Assembly: GCF_016461785.1 (NCBI RefSeq)
Contig: NZ_JAEMUH010000002.1
Coordinates: forward strand, 1-64,000
Length of the DNA: 64,000 nt
Reading direction: 5' to 3'
DNA from: Marinomonas ostreistagni
GTDB taxonomy: Bacteria > Pseudomonadota > Gammaproteobacteria > Pseudomonadales > Marinomonadaceae
Under the pieces are notes generated by a model. It saw only the letters and a list, made by a program, of their open reading frames with translations, was not told the origin of the DNA and did not search any database. The position numbers were made by a program, and so were the translations under genes. Positions 26,644 to 36,566 of the stretch are shown here, one piece after another (position 1 is the stretch's first letter; every line of letters starts with the position of its first letter).

Positions 26644-27390
26644 CTAGCTAGACAAAACGTAATGCTTGATTAAAACATGTCCCCACACACTCAAGCACAT
26701 GGCCAATACGGTCCAATTTAATATTTTGGATTCAAATAATGAATGAGATACAAATCTGAGTAACACTCCTCCCGCCATAAGACCTAGCCCATTTGCTAGC
26801 AGTACTGGCCAAGAAATAGTTATCAATTGAACCTCTTCTGGTAATGCAATCACTCCAACTAACACACCAATCAGAGAAAACAACCAAAGCACATAACGGT
26901 TGGCACTACCTAATTGCTTGTCGGCAGCCAGAACAAACCAACCTGCCCCCAGAGTTAGAACCTGTCCCACGCCTATCAACATACCTAACCAAAGAGAAAC
27001 ACCTTTTGGCAAAGAAAGGAGGTTAACAAACGAATTTCGATTTAAGAGCAGCGCAATACATGTACTCAACATCATAAGTATGACTAACATTGTTAGGCTT
27101 ACAGGCAACAATATTAAGCATTGAATTCCGACAAAACTACCGAGAGAGAGCCCTGCTCCAATCCTAGTCAAACGCTCTAATTGCAACTCATTTCTAAGGG
27201 GGAAAACCAAACATAAAGCAAACATTAATAAACAGGGAATTAAGCTTAGGTAAATACTCACCCATTTATATACGTCTGCAATGAGTATCAAGGCACTTGG
27301 TAAAATGATAAACGTAGGGTCGAAACGCAGTGGTCTACTGACTAGGACTACAGCCACACTAGTTAAAAAAATATAAATAGATAAAAGCAT
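26644..27390 (-). CDS. Polytopic membrane protein of unknown function
   Basis: About 248 residues, very hydrophobic, with seven or eight predicted membrane helices and short loops. I do not recognise it with confidence. The two-halves pattern and loop glycines (GAGLSLGSFVG, GVGQVLTLGAG) loosely recall TSUP/TauE-SafE transporters but without their usual glycine-rich signature. ATG at 27390 is chosen because AGGGTGA lies 8 nt upstream; an in-frame TTG at 27417 has no ribosome site. It lies between cheV and hemH in a possible operon. Confidence 0.6.
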   Translation of the reverse strand: MLLSIYIFLTSVAVVLVSRPLRFDPTFIILPSALILIADVYKWVSIYLSLIPCLLMFALCLVFPLRNELQLERLTRIGAGLSLGSFVGIQCLILLPVSLTMLVILMMLSTCIALLLNRNSFVNLLSLPKGVSLWLGMLIGVGQVLTLGAGWFVLAADKQLGSANRYVLWLFSLIGVLVGVIALPEEVQLITISWPVLLANGLGLMAGGVLLRFVSHSLFESKILNWTVLAMCLSVWGHVLIKHYVLSS

Positions 27391-27399
27391 AAGAAAATT

Positions 27400-27421
27400 C
27401 ACCCTGGCTAACGCCAAGGTG
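27400..27421 (-). other. Hairpin over the ribosome site of the membrane protein gene
   Basis: Minus-strand CACC-T-TGGC, loop GTTA, GCCA-G-GGTG: two 4-bp stems with one mismatch. The 3' arm contains part of the AGGGTG ribosome site. It may be a remnant cheV terminator or a weak translational control element. Confidence 0.35.
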
Positions 27422-27435
27422 ATAAGTTAGGTAAG

Positions 27436-28371
27436 CTACTCAGCTTCCATTACGCTACGAATGCGATCCTGAATTATGGAAGCTAATTTGTCAGGTTGGA
27501 ATTTCGATAAAAAGTCATCACATCCCACTTTTTGAACCATCGCTTTATTGAAGCTTCCACTTAATGAGGTGTGTAAGACAATATATAAATCTTTCAAGCG
27601 TGGGTCTTCTCGTACTTCTCGTGTCAGACGATAGCCGTCCATCTCTGGCATTTCAGCATCAGTGATCATCATCAAAAGTTTATTCGGTACGTCTTCCCCT
27701 TCACCTGCCCACTTTTTAAGCAAGTCCAATCCGCGCTTACCATCTGTAGCTGAATGCACTTTGATATTAAGATGGTCAAGTGTCGACTTACACTGAGCAA
27801 GACCCACTGAAGAATCGTCCACCACCAAAACCTCTAGCCCTTTAGCCAAAGCCAATAACTCTTTATCGATCACTTCATCAGAAATATTCGTATTGTATGG
27901 AGCAATTTCAGCAAGTACCTTTTCAACGTCGATGATTTCAACCAATCGATCATTTACTCGAGTAATTGCTGTTAAGTAGTGCTGACGCCCCGTACCGTCT
28001 GGCGGCGGTAAAATTTCACTCCAGTTCATATTTATGATTCGATCAACTTCTCCAACCATAAAACCTTGAACGGTATTATTATATTCTGTGACGATTAAAT
28101 TACAGGGCTTATCTTTGTCTATTGGTCGTAGACCTATCGATTCAGACAAATCAATAACAGGGATAGTTCGACCACGAAAATGTGTCACACCAGCTACCGA
28201 AGGGTGTCGATGGGGCATTAGATTCAGGCGTGGTAGTTGCACCACCTCTTGCACTTTAAATACGTTGATAGCAAATAGCTGCATACCGCCCAGGCGAAAC
28301 ATCAACAGCTCAAGTCGGTTTTCACCAACTAGCTGGGTTCTCTGGTCAACCGCATCTAACATTCCTGCCAT
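27436..28371 (-). CDS. cheV: CheV-type chemotaxis coupling protein
   Basis: A 311-residue CheW–receiver fusion that links chemoreceptors to CheA and is tuned by phosphorylation. The CheW domain spans about 15–160. The receiver spans about 178–308, with acidic pocket D185/D186, phosphoacceptor D238 (MITDAEMPEMDG) and a conserved lysine in LSKFQPD. The start ATG has GGAG 6 nt upstream. No che cluster is adjacent. Its upstream region (28372–28587) separates it from divergent tatD. Confidence 0.93.
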   Translation of the reverse strand: MAGMLDAVDQRTQLVGENRLELLMFRLGGMQLFAINVFKVQEVVQLPRLNLMPHRHPSVAGVTHFRGRTIPVIDLSESIGLRPIDKDKPCNLIVTEYNNTVQGFMVGEVDRIINMNWSEILPPPDGTGRQHYLTAITRVNDRLVEIIDVEKVLAEIAPYNTNISDEVIDKELLALAKGLEVLVVDDSSVGLAQCKSTLDHLNIKVHSATDGKRGLDLLKKWAGEGEDVPNKLLMMITDAEMPEMDGYRLTREVREDPRLKDLYIVLHTSLSGSFNKAMVQKVGCDDFLSKFQPDKLASIIQDRIRSVMEAE

Positions 28372-28587
28372 AGCATACTCCGAAACGTAAGTTTAACACT
28401 CTTAGTTTGTCTAAATATCATGATAGTTAATTCTGCCCAACATAACAGTAATTTTTTGCACACAAAAACCGTTAAGTCATGATCTATAAAGAATTTCGTA
28501 TAAATTTGTTGCCGTTGCAGATAAACCATTCGGTAACACGACCTGAGGCTGATAAACTTTCGCAAACCTAAACCTCACGGAGCTCTC

Positions 28588-29367
28588 ATGTTTGATATTG
28601 GCGTCAACCTTGACCATTCATCCTTTATAAAGGACTTAGCAGGGTTTCAACAAGAATACCAAAGCGCAGGTATCCAAGGCATCATCTGTATATCCTCGAA
28701 TTATGAAGAGGCTCAAAAGTTAATTGAACTTTGCCATAACCGTGAGAATATGCACTATACACTAGGATGCCACCCTCATTATGCTTCGTCATGGAAAGCC
28801 CATCATTTCGACGCATATAAAAACCTATTTCAACTGCACTCTAAAGCCGTTGCAGTTGGTGAAATGGGACTGGACTTTAATAGAAACTATTCTACTCAAA
28901 GTGAACAACTTCTTGCCTTTGAAGCTCAAATTGAACTGGCCAATAACATTTCGAGACCAGCTTATCTCCATGAACGCGATGCTTTTAAAGAGTTAAGCCA
29001 AAGATTACAGGTTAACAGATTAAAAAATAGTGGCGTGATTCACTGTTTTACCGGAGACAAAGAGCAATTAAAAACATATCTAGATCTCGGTCTATTTGTA
29101 GGAATAACGGGGTGGCTTCTTGATGAGCGTCGAAATCAAGATTTAGCAGAAGCATTAAAATATTTGCCTATGGACAGATTGCTTATCGAAACCGATGCGC
29201 CTTACCTTCTTCCAAGGAACATACGCCCCAGACCAAAGAGAAATCACCCTAAATTTTTAGGATACATCGCACAAGCAATAGCCGAGATAAAGAACATAGA
29301 TTTAGAATCTATCAAACATATAACGGCACAAAATACACAAAAACTATTTTTCAGTTCGGGGCAATAA
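28588..29367 (+). CDS. tatD: TatD-family metal-dependent deoxyribonuclease
   Basis: A 259-residue TIM-barrel hydrolase. As in true TatD, the N-terminus reads FDIGVNL without the HxH of YcfH/YjjV. GCHPHYA, GEMGLDFNRN, the HCFTG turn and LLIETDAPYLLPR are the metal and family signatures. TatD has 3'-5' exonuclease activity and is linked to repair and DNA turnover, not to Tat export. Its 3' end overlaps the convergent glutaredoxin-like gene by 24 bp. Confidence 0.92.
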   Translation: MFDIGVNLDHSSFIKDLAGFQQEYQSAGIQGIICISSNYEEAQKLIELCHNRENMHYTLGCHPHYASSWKAHHFDAYKNLFQLHSKAVAVGEMGLDFNRNYSTQSEQLLAFEAQIELANNISRPAYLHERDAFKELSQRLQVNRLKNSGVIHCFTGDKEQLKTYLDLGLFVGITGWLLDERRNQDLAEALKYLPMDRLLIETDAPYLLPRNIRPRPKRNHPKFLGYIAQAIAEIKNIDLESIKHITAQNTQKLFFSSGQ

Positions 29368-29661
29368 AACCCGTCTGGAAGGTAATGGTGCCTCAGAAGA
29401 CAAAGTGGTTGTTTTCTGAGGCTCTATAGCTGCTTGCTCTAAAAAAAGCCTGTGAACTTGCTGTATATCAAAAGGCCAATTCACGTCATCAATACCATTC
29501 GAAAGCACAGGAATTCGAAGACCAAAACTTTCTACAAGCTTCTCATCACAAGCAATATCCACATACATATAGCTTGCCCATGGAAAGAAATGCTTAAGCC
29601 AAGATTCCGCCTCCTCGCACAAATGACAACCGAGGGTTCCATACAATTTAAAATTAGACAT
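29344..29661 (-). CDS. Glutaredoxin-like (DUF836-type) protein
   Basis: A 105-residue thioredoxin-fold protein with a CHLC active-site pair (C12/C15) and the cis-proline in LRIPVLS (about 50). It resembles the glutaredoxin-2-like/YruB-type DUF836 group. The C-terminal 25 residues (TTTLSSEAPLPSRRVLLPRTEK) look unstructured. It overlaps the upstream TetR gene by 8 bp and the convergent tatD by 24 bp. Confidence 0.78.
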   Translation of the reverse strand: MSNFKLYGTLGCHLCEEAESWLKHFFPWASYMYVDIACDEKLVESFGLRIPVLSNGIDDVNWPFDIQQVHRLFLEQAAIEPQKTTTLSSEAPLPSRRVLLPRTEK

Positions 29662-30322
29662 ATCCCGTTTGACTGTTTTCCAATTCGTAAATGGATTGTG
29701 GAAGGGCGGCTAATGGAGTTACTGGACAAAGCATGCTGGCAGCTTTGAATAGCGTATCACCACTCAAACCTAATGATGAAAGTGCCACAATCACAATCTG
29801 CGTAGCCTGTTCATCGCTTATTGATAAATGCTGATGATGACAGGATTTGAGCAAAGGAAAAAAGCCATTCTCGATAAAAAGGGCCGTCATACGAGCATCT
29901 GTCACATGTCCCTTTTGGGACAAAACACTCTCTAGTACGAGAGGCTCTAAAATGGAAACTAAACCTCCCTCAAGGCGCTCTGAAAAGTGGTCAGCCTTGT
30001 AAAAGTAATTTGCCCAAGTTGGCTTTGTGTTCAGTACATTTATAAAATATTTTAACAACATGGAAATCCTTGCTTCCACAGTTGTTTGCGTTGATAAAAG
30101 GCTATTTAAATCTTTCTTAATAAGCAAAGACAAGCTTTGCCTTACATCCGCCAAGGCATCATCTTTACTATCATAGTAATTATAAAATGTACCGATACTA
30201 ACACCAGCACAGCCTGATACATGTTGAACTGTGATTTCACTCCAATCAGTTTCAAGCAGCAAATTTTGAACGGCACTTCGAAGCCGATCTTGGGTAATTA
30301 CTCTTTTTGGGGGAGAAGCCAT
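29654..30322 (-). CDS. TetR-family transcriptional regulator
   Basis: A 222-residue repressor type. The N-terminal helix-turn-helix lies at about 25–55, including CAGVSIGTFYNYYDSKDDAL, the typical TetR recognition region; the C-terminal ligand domain is not assignable. It is cotranscribed with the glutaredoxin-like gene. Self-regulation is likely for the family, but I see no clear operator in 30323–30437. Confidence 0.85.
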   Translation of the reverse strand: MASPPKRVITQDRLRSAVQNLLLETDWSEITVQHVSGCAGVSIGTFYNYYDSKDDALADVRQSLSLLIKKDLNSLLSTQTTVEARISMLLKYFINVLNTKPTWANYFYKADHFSERLEGGLVSILEPLVLESVLSQKGHVTDARMTALFIENGFFPLLKSCHHQHLSISDEQATQIVIVALSSLGLSGDTLFKAASMLCPVTPLAALPQSIYELENSQTGYV

Positions 30323-30437
30323 GTCGTAACTCTACTCAACTGTCATTCCATAAAGTTGGGGGTAGATGCAAGCTAACAAGGGCATCATTTGTCTTAAGAT
30401 ACCCTCACTAATCTTTACACACCATTAACCTTACATT

Positions 30438-32771
30438 TTATAGTAGGTTAAATTGTGGGGTCAGTATATCAGTAACTTCCAAGTTAAGCATTTGAAAAAC
30501 GCCTTCAGCAATTGGCAAAACCTGTTTGTCGATATAATGCTGATAATCCAATGAGTCTAATGCTTGCTCATCTAAAAAAGGCAAAACACCACTTAAAGTA
30601 TAAACATATTGAACACGTTTACGACCACGATCGTATTCAGGCGGTAGTCCTTGCTGAGCTCGTTGCTCATCAATCATTCGAGCTGCCCGCACATGGGGAG
30701 GCTGTGTTTTCGTATATTTTGACAATGGTCGAGTGAGTTGCTTGGTATAAACTAGTTCACTGTCATAGCGCCCTTCCAATAACTCTGCTACAAAGCTACT
30801 CACATACTGATTGAGATCTTTATCGAAGAATAAGTGCTCAAACAACTCTACCTGAAAGCGTTTCGCCAATGGTGTCCAATCACTACGAGCAGCTTCCAAG
30901 CCCTTAAAAATAAGTTCGCCACCAGATAAACCCGCGTAGCGTTTTTTAGAGCCTTCTTCCTGACCTCTAATAGTGGGCATGTAGAAACGCGTATATAGCG
31001 TCTCAAACTCTAGTTCTAAATGTGACTCAATGTCAGCATAATCACCACACCATTCAGACAAGCATTGGTTAACCACCGCGCACAGTTGTTTACCCGCTTC
31101 CCACGCTTGCTCTTCACTCAGTTCATCTGACAATGTAATGAAAATAGAGTCGGTATCCCCATAAATGACCTTGGCGCCGCGCTCTTCCATCCACTGCTTA
31201 CTGCGCCCCAGTAACTCATGACCACGCATGGTGATAGAGCTAGCCAGCTCCGCATGATAGAAACGACAAACAGACGAGCCCAAAACACCATAAAAAGAGT
31301 TCATGATAATTTTAATAGCGTAACTTAAGATGTCGTTGCCATCTTGTTTAGCTTGTTCGCGAGAGTGCGCTAACTCAGCAACGAGTTCCGGCAGAATCGC
31401 AAATTGACGCTGAAAAGAAGCTCCGCGATATCCTGGTACAACACCTTCCTCATGAGATAGCGCTTGCCCAACTACTCGTGCAAGTGGATCCACGTAGAAA
31501 GTTCGGATAATGCTTGGATACAGACTCTTAAAGTCGAACACTAAGACATTTTTGTATAACCCGGGTAAAGAGTTCATCACGAAGCCGCCTGGGCTTGGCA
31601 CGAATTTGTCATCACTCCATGCCGGTGCCACCCACCCTTTACGGTGTAAACGAGGTAGGTATAGGTTTTCAAACGATGCCACTGAACCGCCAGTTTGTGA
31701 GAGAGGTATCCCGGTTAAATCAACACGGGTTTGCTGCAATTCGATTAACTGGAGTTTGGCAAAGATTTGTTCAACCAATACACAATCTTGAAGATTATAA
31801 GCAACAAAGTTCGCTAACTCTTCTCGATGCATACGTTCAATTTCTTGCCAACGATTGCCACCAGTCAATAGCTTAGAAGCATCCAATAGCTCTTGGCTAA
31901 CATTGTTAAGACTGTAAGAATTAAAGTGGTAACCGCCCACCTTAAGCATGGTAATGCCATCTAAAACTACACGGCCCGCTATGCTAGCAAATACCTTACC
32001 ACTTTCTTTGGCTTCCCGAACGCGCCACGTTTCGCCTTGCACACCCAAAGCAGGCTTAATGCCTAATGCCTTAAATCTCTGATCTAAAAACATTAGGTCG
32101 AAACCAATCACATTCCAGCCAATAATAATATCTGGAGAGTGCTTTCTGACAAACTTGATAAAAGCCATCAGCAGCTTGCGTTCATCCGCAAAGGTATAAA
32201 CGTTCTCTAAATCCGTTGGCTCAGGCGACACCACTAAAACAACTTTTCTGTCACCGGATGTAATACCAATCGATAGTAACTCATTACGGGTAACAGAGGT
32301 CTCAATATCCAAAGACCATACTTGCCATGCAGGCTCATACTCTCCTACTTTTAAACGGGCTTCATTGAAGCTTTGCCCCGAAGCATCTGGCTGGCCGATA
32401 AACGTGACCTTGCCTCGAATATGACGCTCCATTAAGTAGCGGTCTTCAGGCTTTACATCTTCTTCATAGACGGTGAAGCCTAATTTTTTCACCAATGCCA
32501 CCATTTGTTGCTGAAGCAACAAACTTTGACAGCGCACGACTGTCACTTCATCGTGAGAAAAAGTTTTGAGTTGGCTAGGCTCACAGTCGACGCCATGCAC
32601 ATCTGTCGCAATCGCCTCGACAGGTGCATTGGTAAAAAATAATGTTTCAGGATTGGCAATGGTGACTTTAACGGTCGCCTTGTCAGTCTTCACGTAATAA
32701 TGTATCGATAATCGACCGTTTTCATCACTGCTGTGACGACTGACAATGTAACCTTGTTGCGTTTCAAACAT
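30438..32771 (-). CDS. polB: DNA polymerase II (family B) PolB
   Basis: A translesion and replication-restart polymerase with proofreading. It has 777 residues, close to E. coli Pol II. The exonuclease motif DIET starts at 155, with a second exo motif in IIGWNVIGFD. Polymerase motif A is FDFKSLYPSI, motif B is KIIMNSFYG and motif C is YGDTDS (about 540). It starts 12 bp after the ybbP-like gene. In E. coli polB is LexA-controlled, but no LexA box is visible in the short gap here. Confidence 0.95.
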   Translation of the reverse strand: MFETQQGYIVSRHSSDENGRLSIHYYVKTDKATVKVTIANPETLFFTNAPVEAIATDVHGVDCEPSQLKTFSHDEVTVVRCQSLLLQQQMVALVKKLGFTVYEEDVKPEDRYLMERHIRGKVTFIGQPDASGQSFNEARLKVGEYEPAWQVWSLDIETSVTRNELLSIGITSGDRKVVLVVSPEPTDLENVYTFADERKLLMAFIKFVRKHSPDIIIGWNVIGFDLMFLDQRFKALGIKPALGVQGETWRVREAKESGKVFASIAGRVVLDGITMLKVGGYHFNSYSLNNVSQELLDASKLLTGGNRWQEIERMHREELANFVAYNLQDCVLVEQIFAKLQLIELQQTRVDLTGIPLSQTGGSVASFENLYLPRLHRKGWVAPAWSDDKFVPSPGGFVMNSLPGLYKNVLVFDFKSLYPSIIRTFYVDPLARVVGQALSHEEGVVPGYRGASFQRQFAILPELVAELAHSREQAKQDGNDILSYAIKIIMNSFYGVLGSSVCRFYHAELASSITMRGHELLGRSKQWMEERGAKVIYGDTDSIFITLSDELSEEQAWEAGKQLCAVVNQCLSEWCGDYADIESHLELEFETLYTRFYMPTIRGQEEGSKKRYAGLSGGELIFKGLEAARSDWTPLAKRFQVELFEHLFFDKDLNQYVSSFVAELLEGRYDSELVYTKQLTRPLSKYTKTQPPHVRAARMIDEQRAQQGLPPEYDRGRKRVQYVYTLSGVLPFLDEQALDSLDYQHYIDKQVLPIAEGVFQMLNLEVTDILTPQFNLL

Positions 32772-32783
32772 GTATAAGTGTAC

Positions 32784-35240
32784 TTAGATGGATCTCAATA
32801 AACGAATGGGCGGCACTTTTAGCACAGCTCGGCTCGCAAATACACCTATAATTGTCACAATTCCCCATCCCGCAATCGGGCCAATCAGCCAAAGAGAGAG
32901 ATGGAACGAGATTTCCATTTCAAATACAAAGTGCTGTAAGCCAACCAAAGCCATCTCTGCTCCCGCGGCGCCAATCACACCAGCAAATAAACCTAACGCA
33001 CCAAACTCAACCAACAACGCTTGGCGTACAATCCGTTTCGTCGCCCCAAGAGTGCGCAGTAAAGCGCCCTCTTGTAAACGTTCATCGAGAGTCGTTCGCA
33101 CACTCGCAACCAGTACTAGTGCACCAGCACCTAAGATGAAACTTAAAACAATTTTTAAGGCATTTGCCAATTGCGCGATAATATCTTGGACTTGCTTCAA
33201 CAGCTCGCCAATATTTAACATCGACACTGTTGGGTAACTCGACATAAAACGGTAGAAGTCTGCCGCATTGGTTTGATCTAAGAAGACGCTGCTGACATAG
33301 TTCGCTTGATAATCCGACAAAACGGTCTTAGGCAAGATCAAGTAAAAGTTTGGCTGCATACTTTGCCAGTCTACAGAGCGGATCGAGGTGATTGGCAAGG
33401 TGTATTCAAGCCCCCCGATACTAATGGTTAGCTCATCACCAATTGTCACATTTGCTTCAATCGCCGCTTGCTGTTCGATTGAGACCCCTTGCGCGCTAAA
33501 GTCCCCTTCTAACAATGTTGAGCCTTCTCCTATTTGGTCAGCCCAGGTTAGATTCAACTCACGCTCTGCAATTTCAGGCTCATCACGTCTATTGGGATAT
33601 AACGACTCAACGTCTTCACCATTAATCCTAATAACGCGCCCTCGAACCATCGGGAACCAGTCGGAAGTAGCTAACCCATTTTCTTGGGTATATTGTTTAA
33701 TATCTTCTACTTGAGGGGCTTGTGCGTTAAACAAATAATGATTAGGGGTATTTTCTGGCACTTGAGCCTGCCAGTCACTGACCAAGTTGCTTTGCACACC
33801 GATCAAGATCAAACTCAGCATAATGATCAAAGTAAACACTAATAGCTGGAACAAGTTAGAGACTAATCGCCTATGCAAAGCAGCTAACCCAACTTGCCAG
33901 CCAGTTGTCGACTGCTTAGAGAGTTTACGACTTAGCGCAAACATGCCCCAACCCACGATGAACACCAGTGCTGTCACAACCGCTAAACCCAGCATTAGAA
34001 TGGAAGGCAACTGCCATCCGCCAGCATAGATAATCATCAGACCGTACATCCCCACCAAGCCAAACAACAGCAAGGACGTTGAACGCATGGGCAATGCAGC
34101 AGCAGGTTGAAGCACCGTTAGCGGAGGCACACTAACCAATCTAGCGAGCAACGGCGCACAGAATGCTAAGGTGGAAATAATAGCCGTCGCTGCCCCTAAC
34201 CACAGTTTACTCCAGCTAGGAGAAGGCAGTGCAGTATTCATTAAAGATGACAATAAATCAGCAATCAGTGCTTGAACTAAAAGTCCTAATCCAGAACCAA
34301 TAAAGATACCAAATAGCACGATAGCCGTAATTTGAATCGCCATTAGTGAAGACAATTTTTTAGGTGTCGCCCCCATCGTTTTCATCACAGCAAATTGTAT
34401 GAGATGCCTTTTCACATATCGAGAAGACGCCAACGCCATGGCAACACCGGACATAACAACTGCTAAAGTGCCTGCCAACAGCAAGAATGACTCTGCACGA
34501 TTGACAGTGTTACCTACCCGCTCACCTCGTTCAATCGGAGTACGAATTCGTTCACCTTCGCCCAACATAGGCCGTAGATTAAAGTCGAACCGCTCAAGAG
34601 TCTCTGCGTCACCCGCATACAAGAATGCATAGCGAACGCGAGCCCCTGGTATGATGATCTGGGTTGCAGCTAAGTCTTCTTGATTCATCACTGCCCTAGG
34701 AGCAATGGCAAAAGCTGACGTAGCGCTACCGGGGTCACGGACTAAGAACTTAGTCACCCGAAGCGTTACTTCCCCAACACGAACCTCATCTGAAATATCA
34801 GCCTCTAATAAACTGGCTAAGCGCGAAGAGAGCCAGATTTCGCCGGATGCAGGTGCGTCTGTCGTTGAAACACCGGTACCAAACAATTGCTGATCAACCA
34901 GAAACTCTCCACGTAATGGGTAGTTACTAGACACTGCACTCAATTGAGCCAGCTGTAGACCTTGGTCACTGAACACCATCGATGAAAACGAAGCCGTTTG
35001 AGCGGTTTCAAGTCCTTCTGTTTGGGCCTGACTTATCCACTCTGAGGGAATGGGGTCATCACGACGCACACTACGGTCTGCACCTAACAAATTAGCGGAC
35101 TGCACTTCAAATGACTGTTGCAATCGGTCAACAAACAAACCTATGCCCGTTACTGTTGCAACGGAGAGCACGAGCGCAACCAATAATGTCAGCACGTCAC
35201 CGGTTTTGCATTCCCTTAACAATAATCGCCATGCAAACAT
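32784..35240 (-). CDS. YbbP-like FtsX-type ABC transporter permease
   Basis: An 818-residue inner-membrane permease with a single N-terminal helix, a large periplasmic domain, a central FtsX block of helices (about 250–370), a middle pair (about 395–440), a second periplasmic part and a C-terminal FtsX block (about 690–815). It partners the ATPase encoded just upstream, whose stop overlaps this start. YbbAP systems act in lipoprotein or envelope substrate handling next to tesA; the substrate is not established. Confidence 0.88.
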   Translation of the reverse strand: MFAWRLLLRECKTGDVLTLLVALVLSVATVTGIGLFVDRLQQSFEVQSANLLGADRSVRRDDPIPSEWISQAQTEGLETAQTASFSSMVFSDQGLQLAQLSAVSSNYPLRGEFLVDQQLFGTGVSTTDAPASGEIWLSSRLASLLEADISDEVRVGEVTLRVTKFLVRDPGSATSAFAIAPRAVMNQEDLAATQIIIPGARVRYAFLYAGDAETLERFDFNLRPMLGEGERIRTPIERGERVGNTVNRAESFLLLAGTLAVVMSGVAMALASSRYVKRHLIQFAVMKTMGATPKKLSSLMAIQITAIVLFGIFIGSGLGLLVQALIADLLSSLMNTALPSPSWSKLWLGAATAIISTLAFCAPLLARLVSVPPLTVLQPAAALPMRSTSLLLFGLVGMYGLMIIYAGGWQLPSILMLGLAVVTALVFIVGWGMFALSRKLSKQSTTGWQVGLAALHRRLVSNLFQLLVFTLIIMLSLILIGVQSNLVSDWQAQVPENTPNHYLFNAQAPQVEDIKQYTQENGLATSDWFPMVRGRVIRINGEDVESLYPNRRDEPEIAERELNLTWADQIGEGSTLLEGDFSAQGVSIEQQAAIEANVTIGDELTISIGGLEYTLPITSIRSVDWQSMQPNFYLILPKTVLSDYQANYVSSVFLDQTNAADFYRFMSSYPTVSMLNIGELLKQVQDIIAQLANALKIVLSFILGAGALVLVASVRTTLDERLQEGALLRTLGATKRIVRQALLVEFGALGLFAGVIGAAGAEMALVGLQHFVFEMEISFHLSLWLIGPIAGWGIVTIIGVFASRAVLKVPPIRLLRSI

Positions 35241-35926
35241 TAGGACTCCTTGAGTTCGCCATCGTGAATTTCAATTTGGCGATCACAGCGAGCGGCAAGC
35301 TCTGGATCGTGAGTGACGACAACTAAGGTGGTGCCTTGCTTTTGATTTAATTCAAAAAGCAAATCTTCAACTAAGGCACCGTTTTTGCTGTCTAGATTAC
35401 CTGTAGGTTCATCGGCAAAGAGTATTTTGGGCGCTGAAGCAAACGCGCGGGCAATGGCAACTCGTTGCTGCTCCCCCCCTGACAGTTGACGTGGATAATG
35501 ACTGATACGGTGTGACAGTCCCACCTGATCTAAAAGGGATTGCGCACGATCTTTGGCGCTACGATCACCTTTCAGCTCATTTGGCAACATAACGTTCTCA
35601 AGAGCAGTTAAACTTGGTAACAGATGAAAAGACTGGAAAATAAAGCCGACATATTGTCCTCTTAACACGGCACGACCCTCTTCATCCAATTGTTCAAGAG
35701 GCTGATCGTACAAACGGATAGAACCTTGTGTATGCTGATCTAGGCCCGCCATCAGCCCCAGTAATGTCGACTTCCCAGAACCAGAGGCCCCCACAATCGC
35801 AACGGACTCACCATCACGAATTGACAGATTTATTCCTTTTAGTATGTCCAATTCACCGTTGCTTGTTGCAACAGAATGATTAAGCTTTTCTATTGTTAAA
35901 GCTGATAAAGTTTCCGTGTCCTGCAT
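35240..35926 (-). CDS. YbbA-like ABC transporter ATP-binding protein
   Basis: The ATPase of the YbbAP system, LolD/MacB-like. It carries Walker [10 protein letters not shown], the Q-loop in IFQSFHLL, signature LSGGEQQR, Walker B KILFADEP and switch histidine in VVTHD. ATG at 35926 is chosen: it gives a 228-residue protein beginning [10 protein letters not shown]. The longer open frame (to 35995) would run 56 bp into divergent tesA. The end overlaps the permease start by one base. Confidence 0.9.
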   Translation of the reverse strand: MQDTETLSALTIEKLNHSVATSNGELDILKGINLSIRDGESVAIVGASGSGKSTLLGLMAGLDQHTQGSIRLYDQPLEQLDEEGRAVLRGQYVGFIFQSFHLLPSLTALENVMLPNELKGDRSAKDRAQSLLDQVGLSHRISHYPRQLSGGEQQRVAIARAFASAPKILFADEPTGNLDSKNGALVEDLLFELNQKQGTTLVVVTHDPELAARCDRQIEIHDGELKES

Positions 35927-35939
35927 AAGTGGATTGCCT

Positions 35940-36554
35940 ATGATGTCTAAATTAATTGTTTCGTTACTTTGTTTCTTCTCGATCTTTGCTACCAACGTTC
36001 AAGCAAAGACTTTAATGGTATTTGGGGACAGCCTGAGTGCTGCGTACAACTTAAGACAACAACAAGGCTGGGTAAGTTTACTTGGCGAACAAATAAATCA
36101 AAGCCACCCTGATATAACGATCATCAACGCCAGTATCAGTGGAGAAACGACGCAAGGCGGGTTAGCTCGGCTTCCAAAACTACTCGAAACACATCAGCCA
36201 GCTTGGGTTGTTCTGGAGCTTGGCGCTAATGATGGTCTTCGGGGCTACCCTCTAAACCAAGCCAAGCAAAACCTTGCTTCCATGATTGAGTTGATCCAGC
36301 AAAAATCTGCTGAGGTTATCCTGTTAGGGAATCACTTACCTAGTAACTATGGTCGCACTTACACCACTCAGTTTTTTAACCTTTACAAAGACTTAGCCGA
36401 GCAATATCAAATCGCATATGTGCCTTTCATGCTGGAAAATGTCGCACTCGATCCAAGCTTGATGCAAAATGATGGGCTTCATCCTAATGCTAAGGGCCAA
36501 CCTGTTGTTTTAAACAACATTACACCAACCCTTTTACCACTGCTTAACAAATAA
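35940..36554 (+). CDS. tesA: Periplasmic GDSL esterase TesA (thioesterase I / lysophospholipase L1)
   Basis: A multifunctional SGNH hydrolase acting on acyl thioesters and lysophospholipids. Starting at 35940 the protein has a clean signal peptide cleaved after VQA (residue 22). Block I FGDSLSAAY (catalytic S31), block III GANDGLRG and block V DGLHPNAKG supply the catalytic set. GGA lies 7 nt upstream; an in-frame GTG at 35916 would add eight residues before the signal. Only 13 bp separates this start from the divergent ybbA start. Confidence 0.92.
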   Translation: MMSKLIVSLLCFFSIFATNVQAKTLMVFGDSLSAAYNLRQQQGWVSLLGEQINQSHPDITIINASISGETTQGGLARLPKLLETHQPAWVVLELGANDGLRGYPLNQAKQNLASMIELIQQKSAEVILLGNHLPSNYGRTYTTQFFNLYKDLAEQYQIAYVPFMLENVALDPSLMQNDGLHPNAKGQPVVLNNITPTLLPLLNK

Positions 36555-36566
36555 TAAGGACTTACG

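Noticed and set aside
26644-27390. Firm TSUP/TauE-SafE transporter call
   Set aside because: Only general hydrophobicity and scattered glycines agree; signature motifs are not convincing, so left as unknown.
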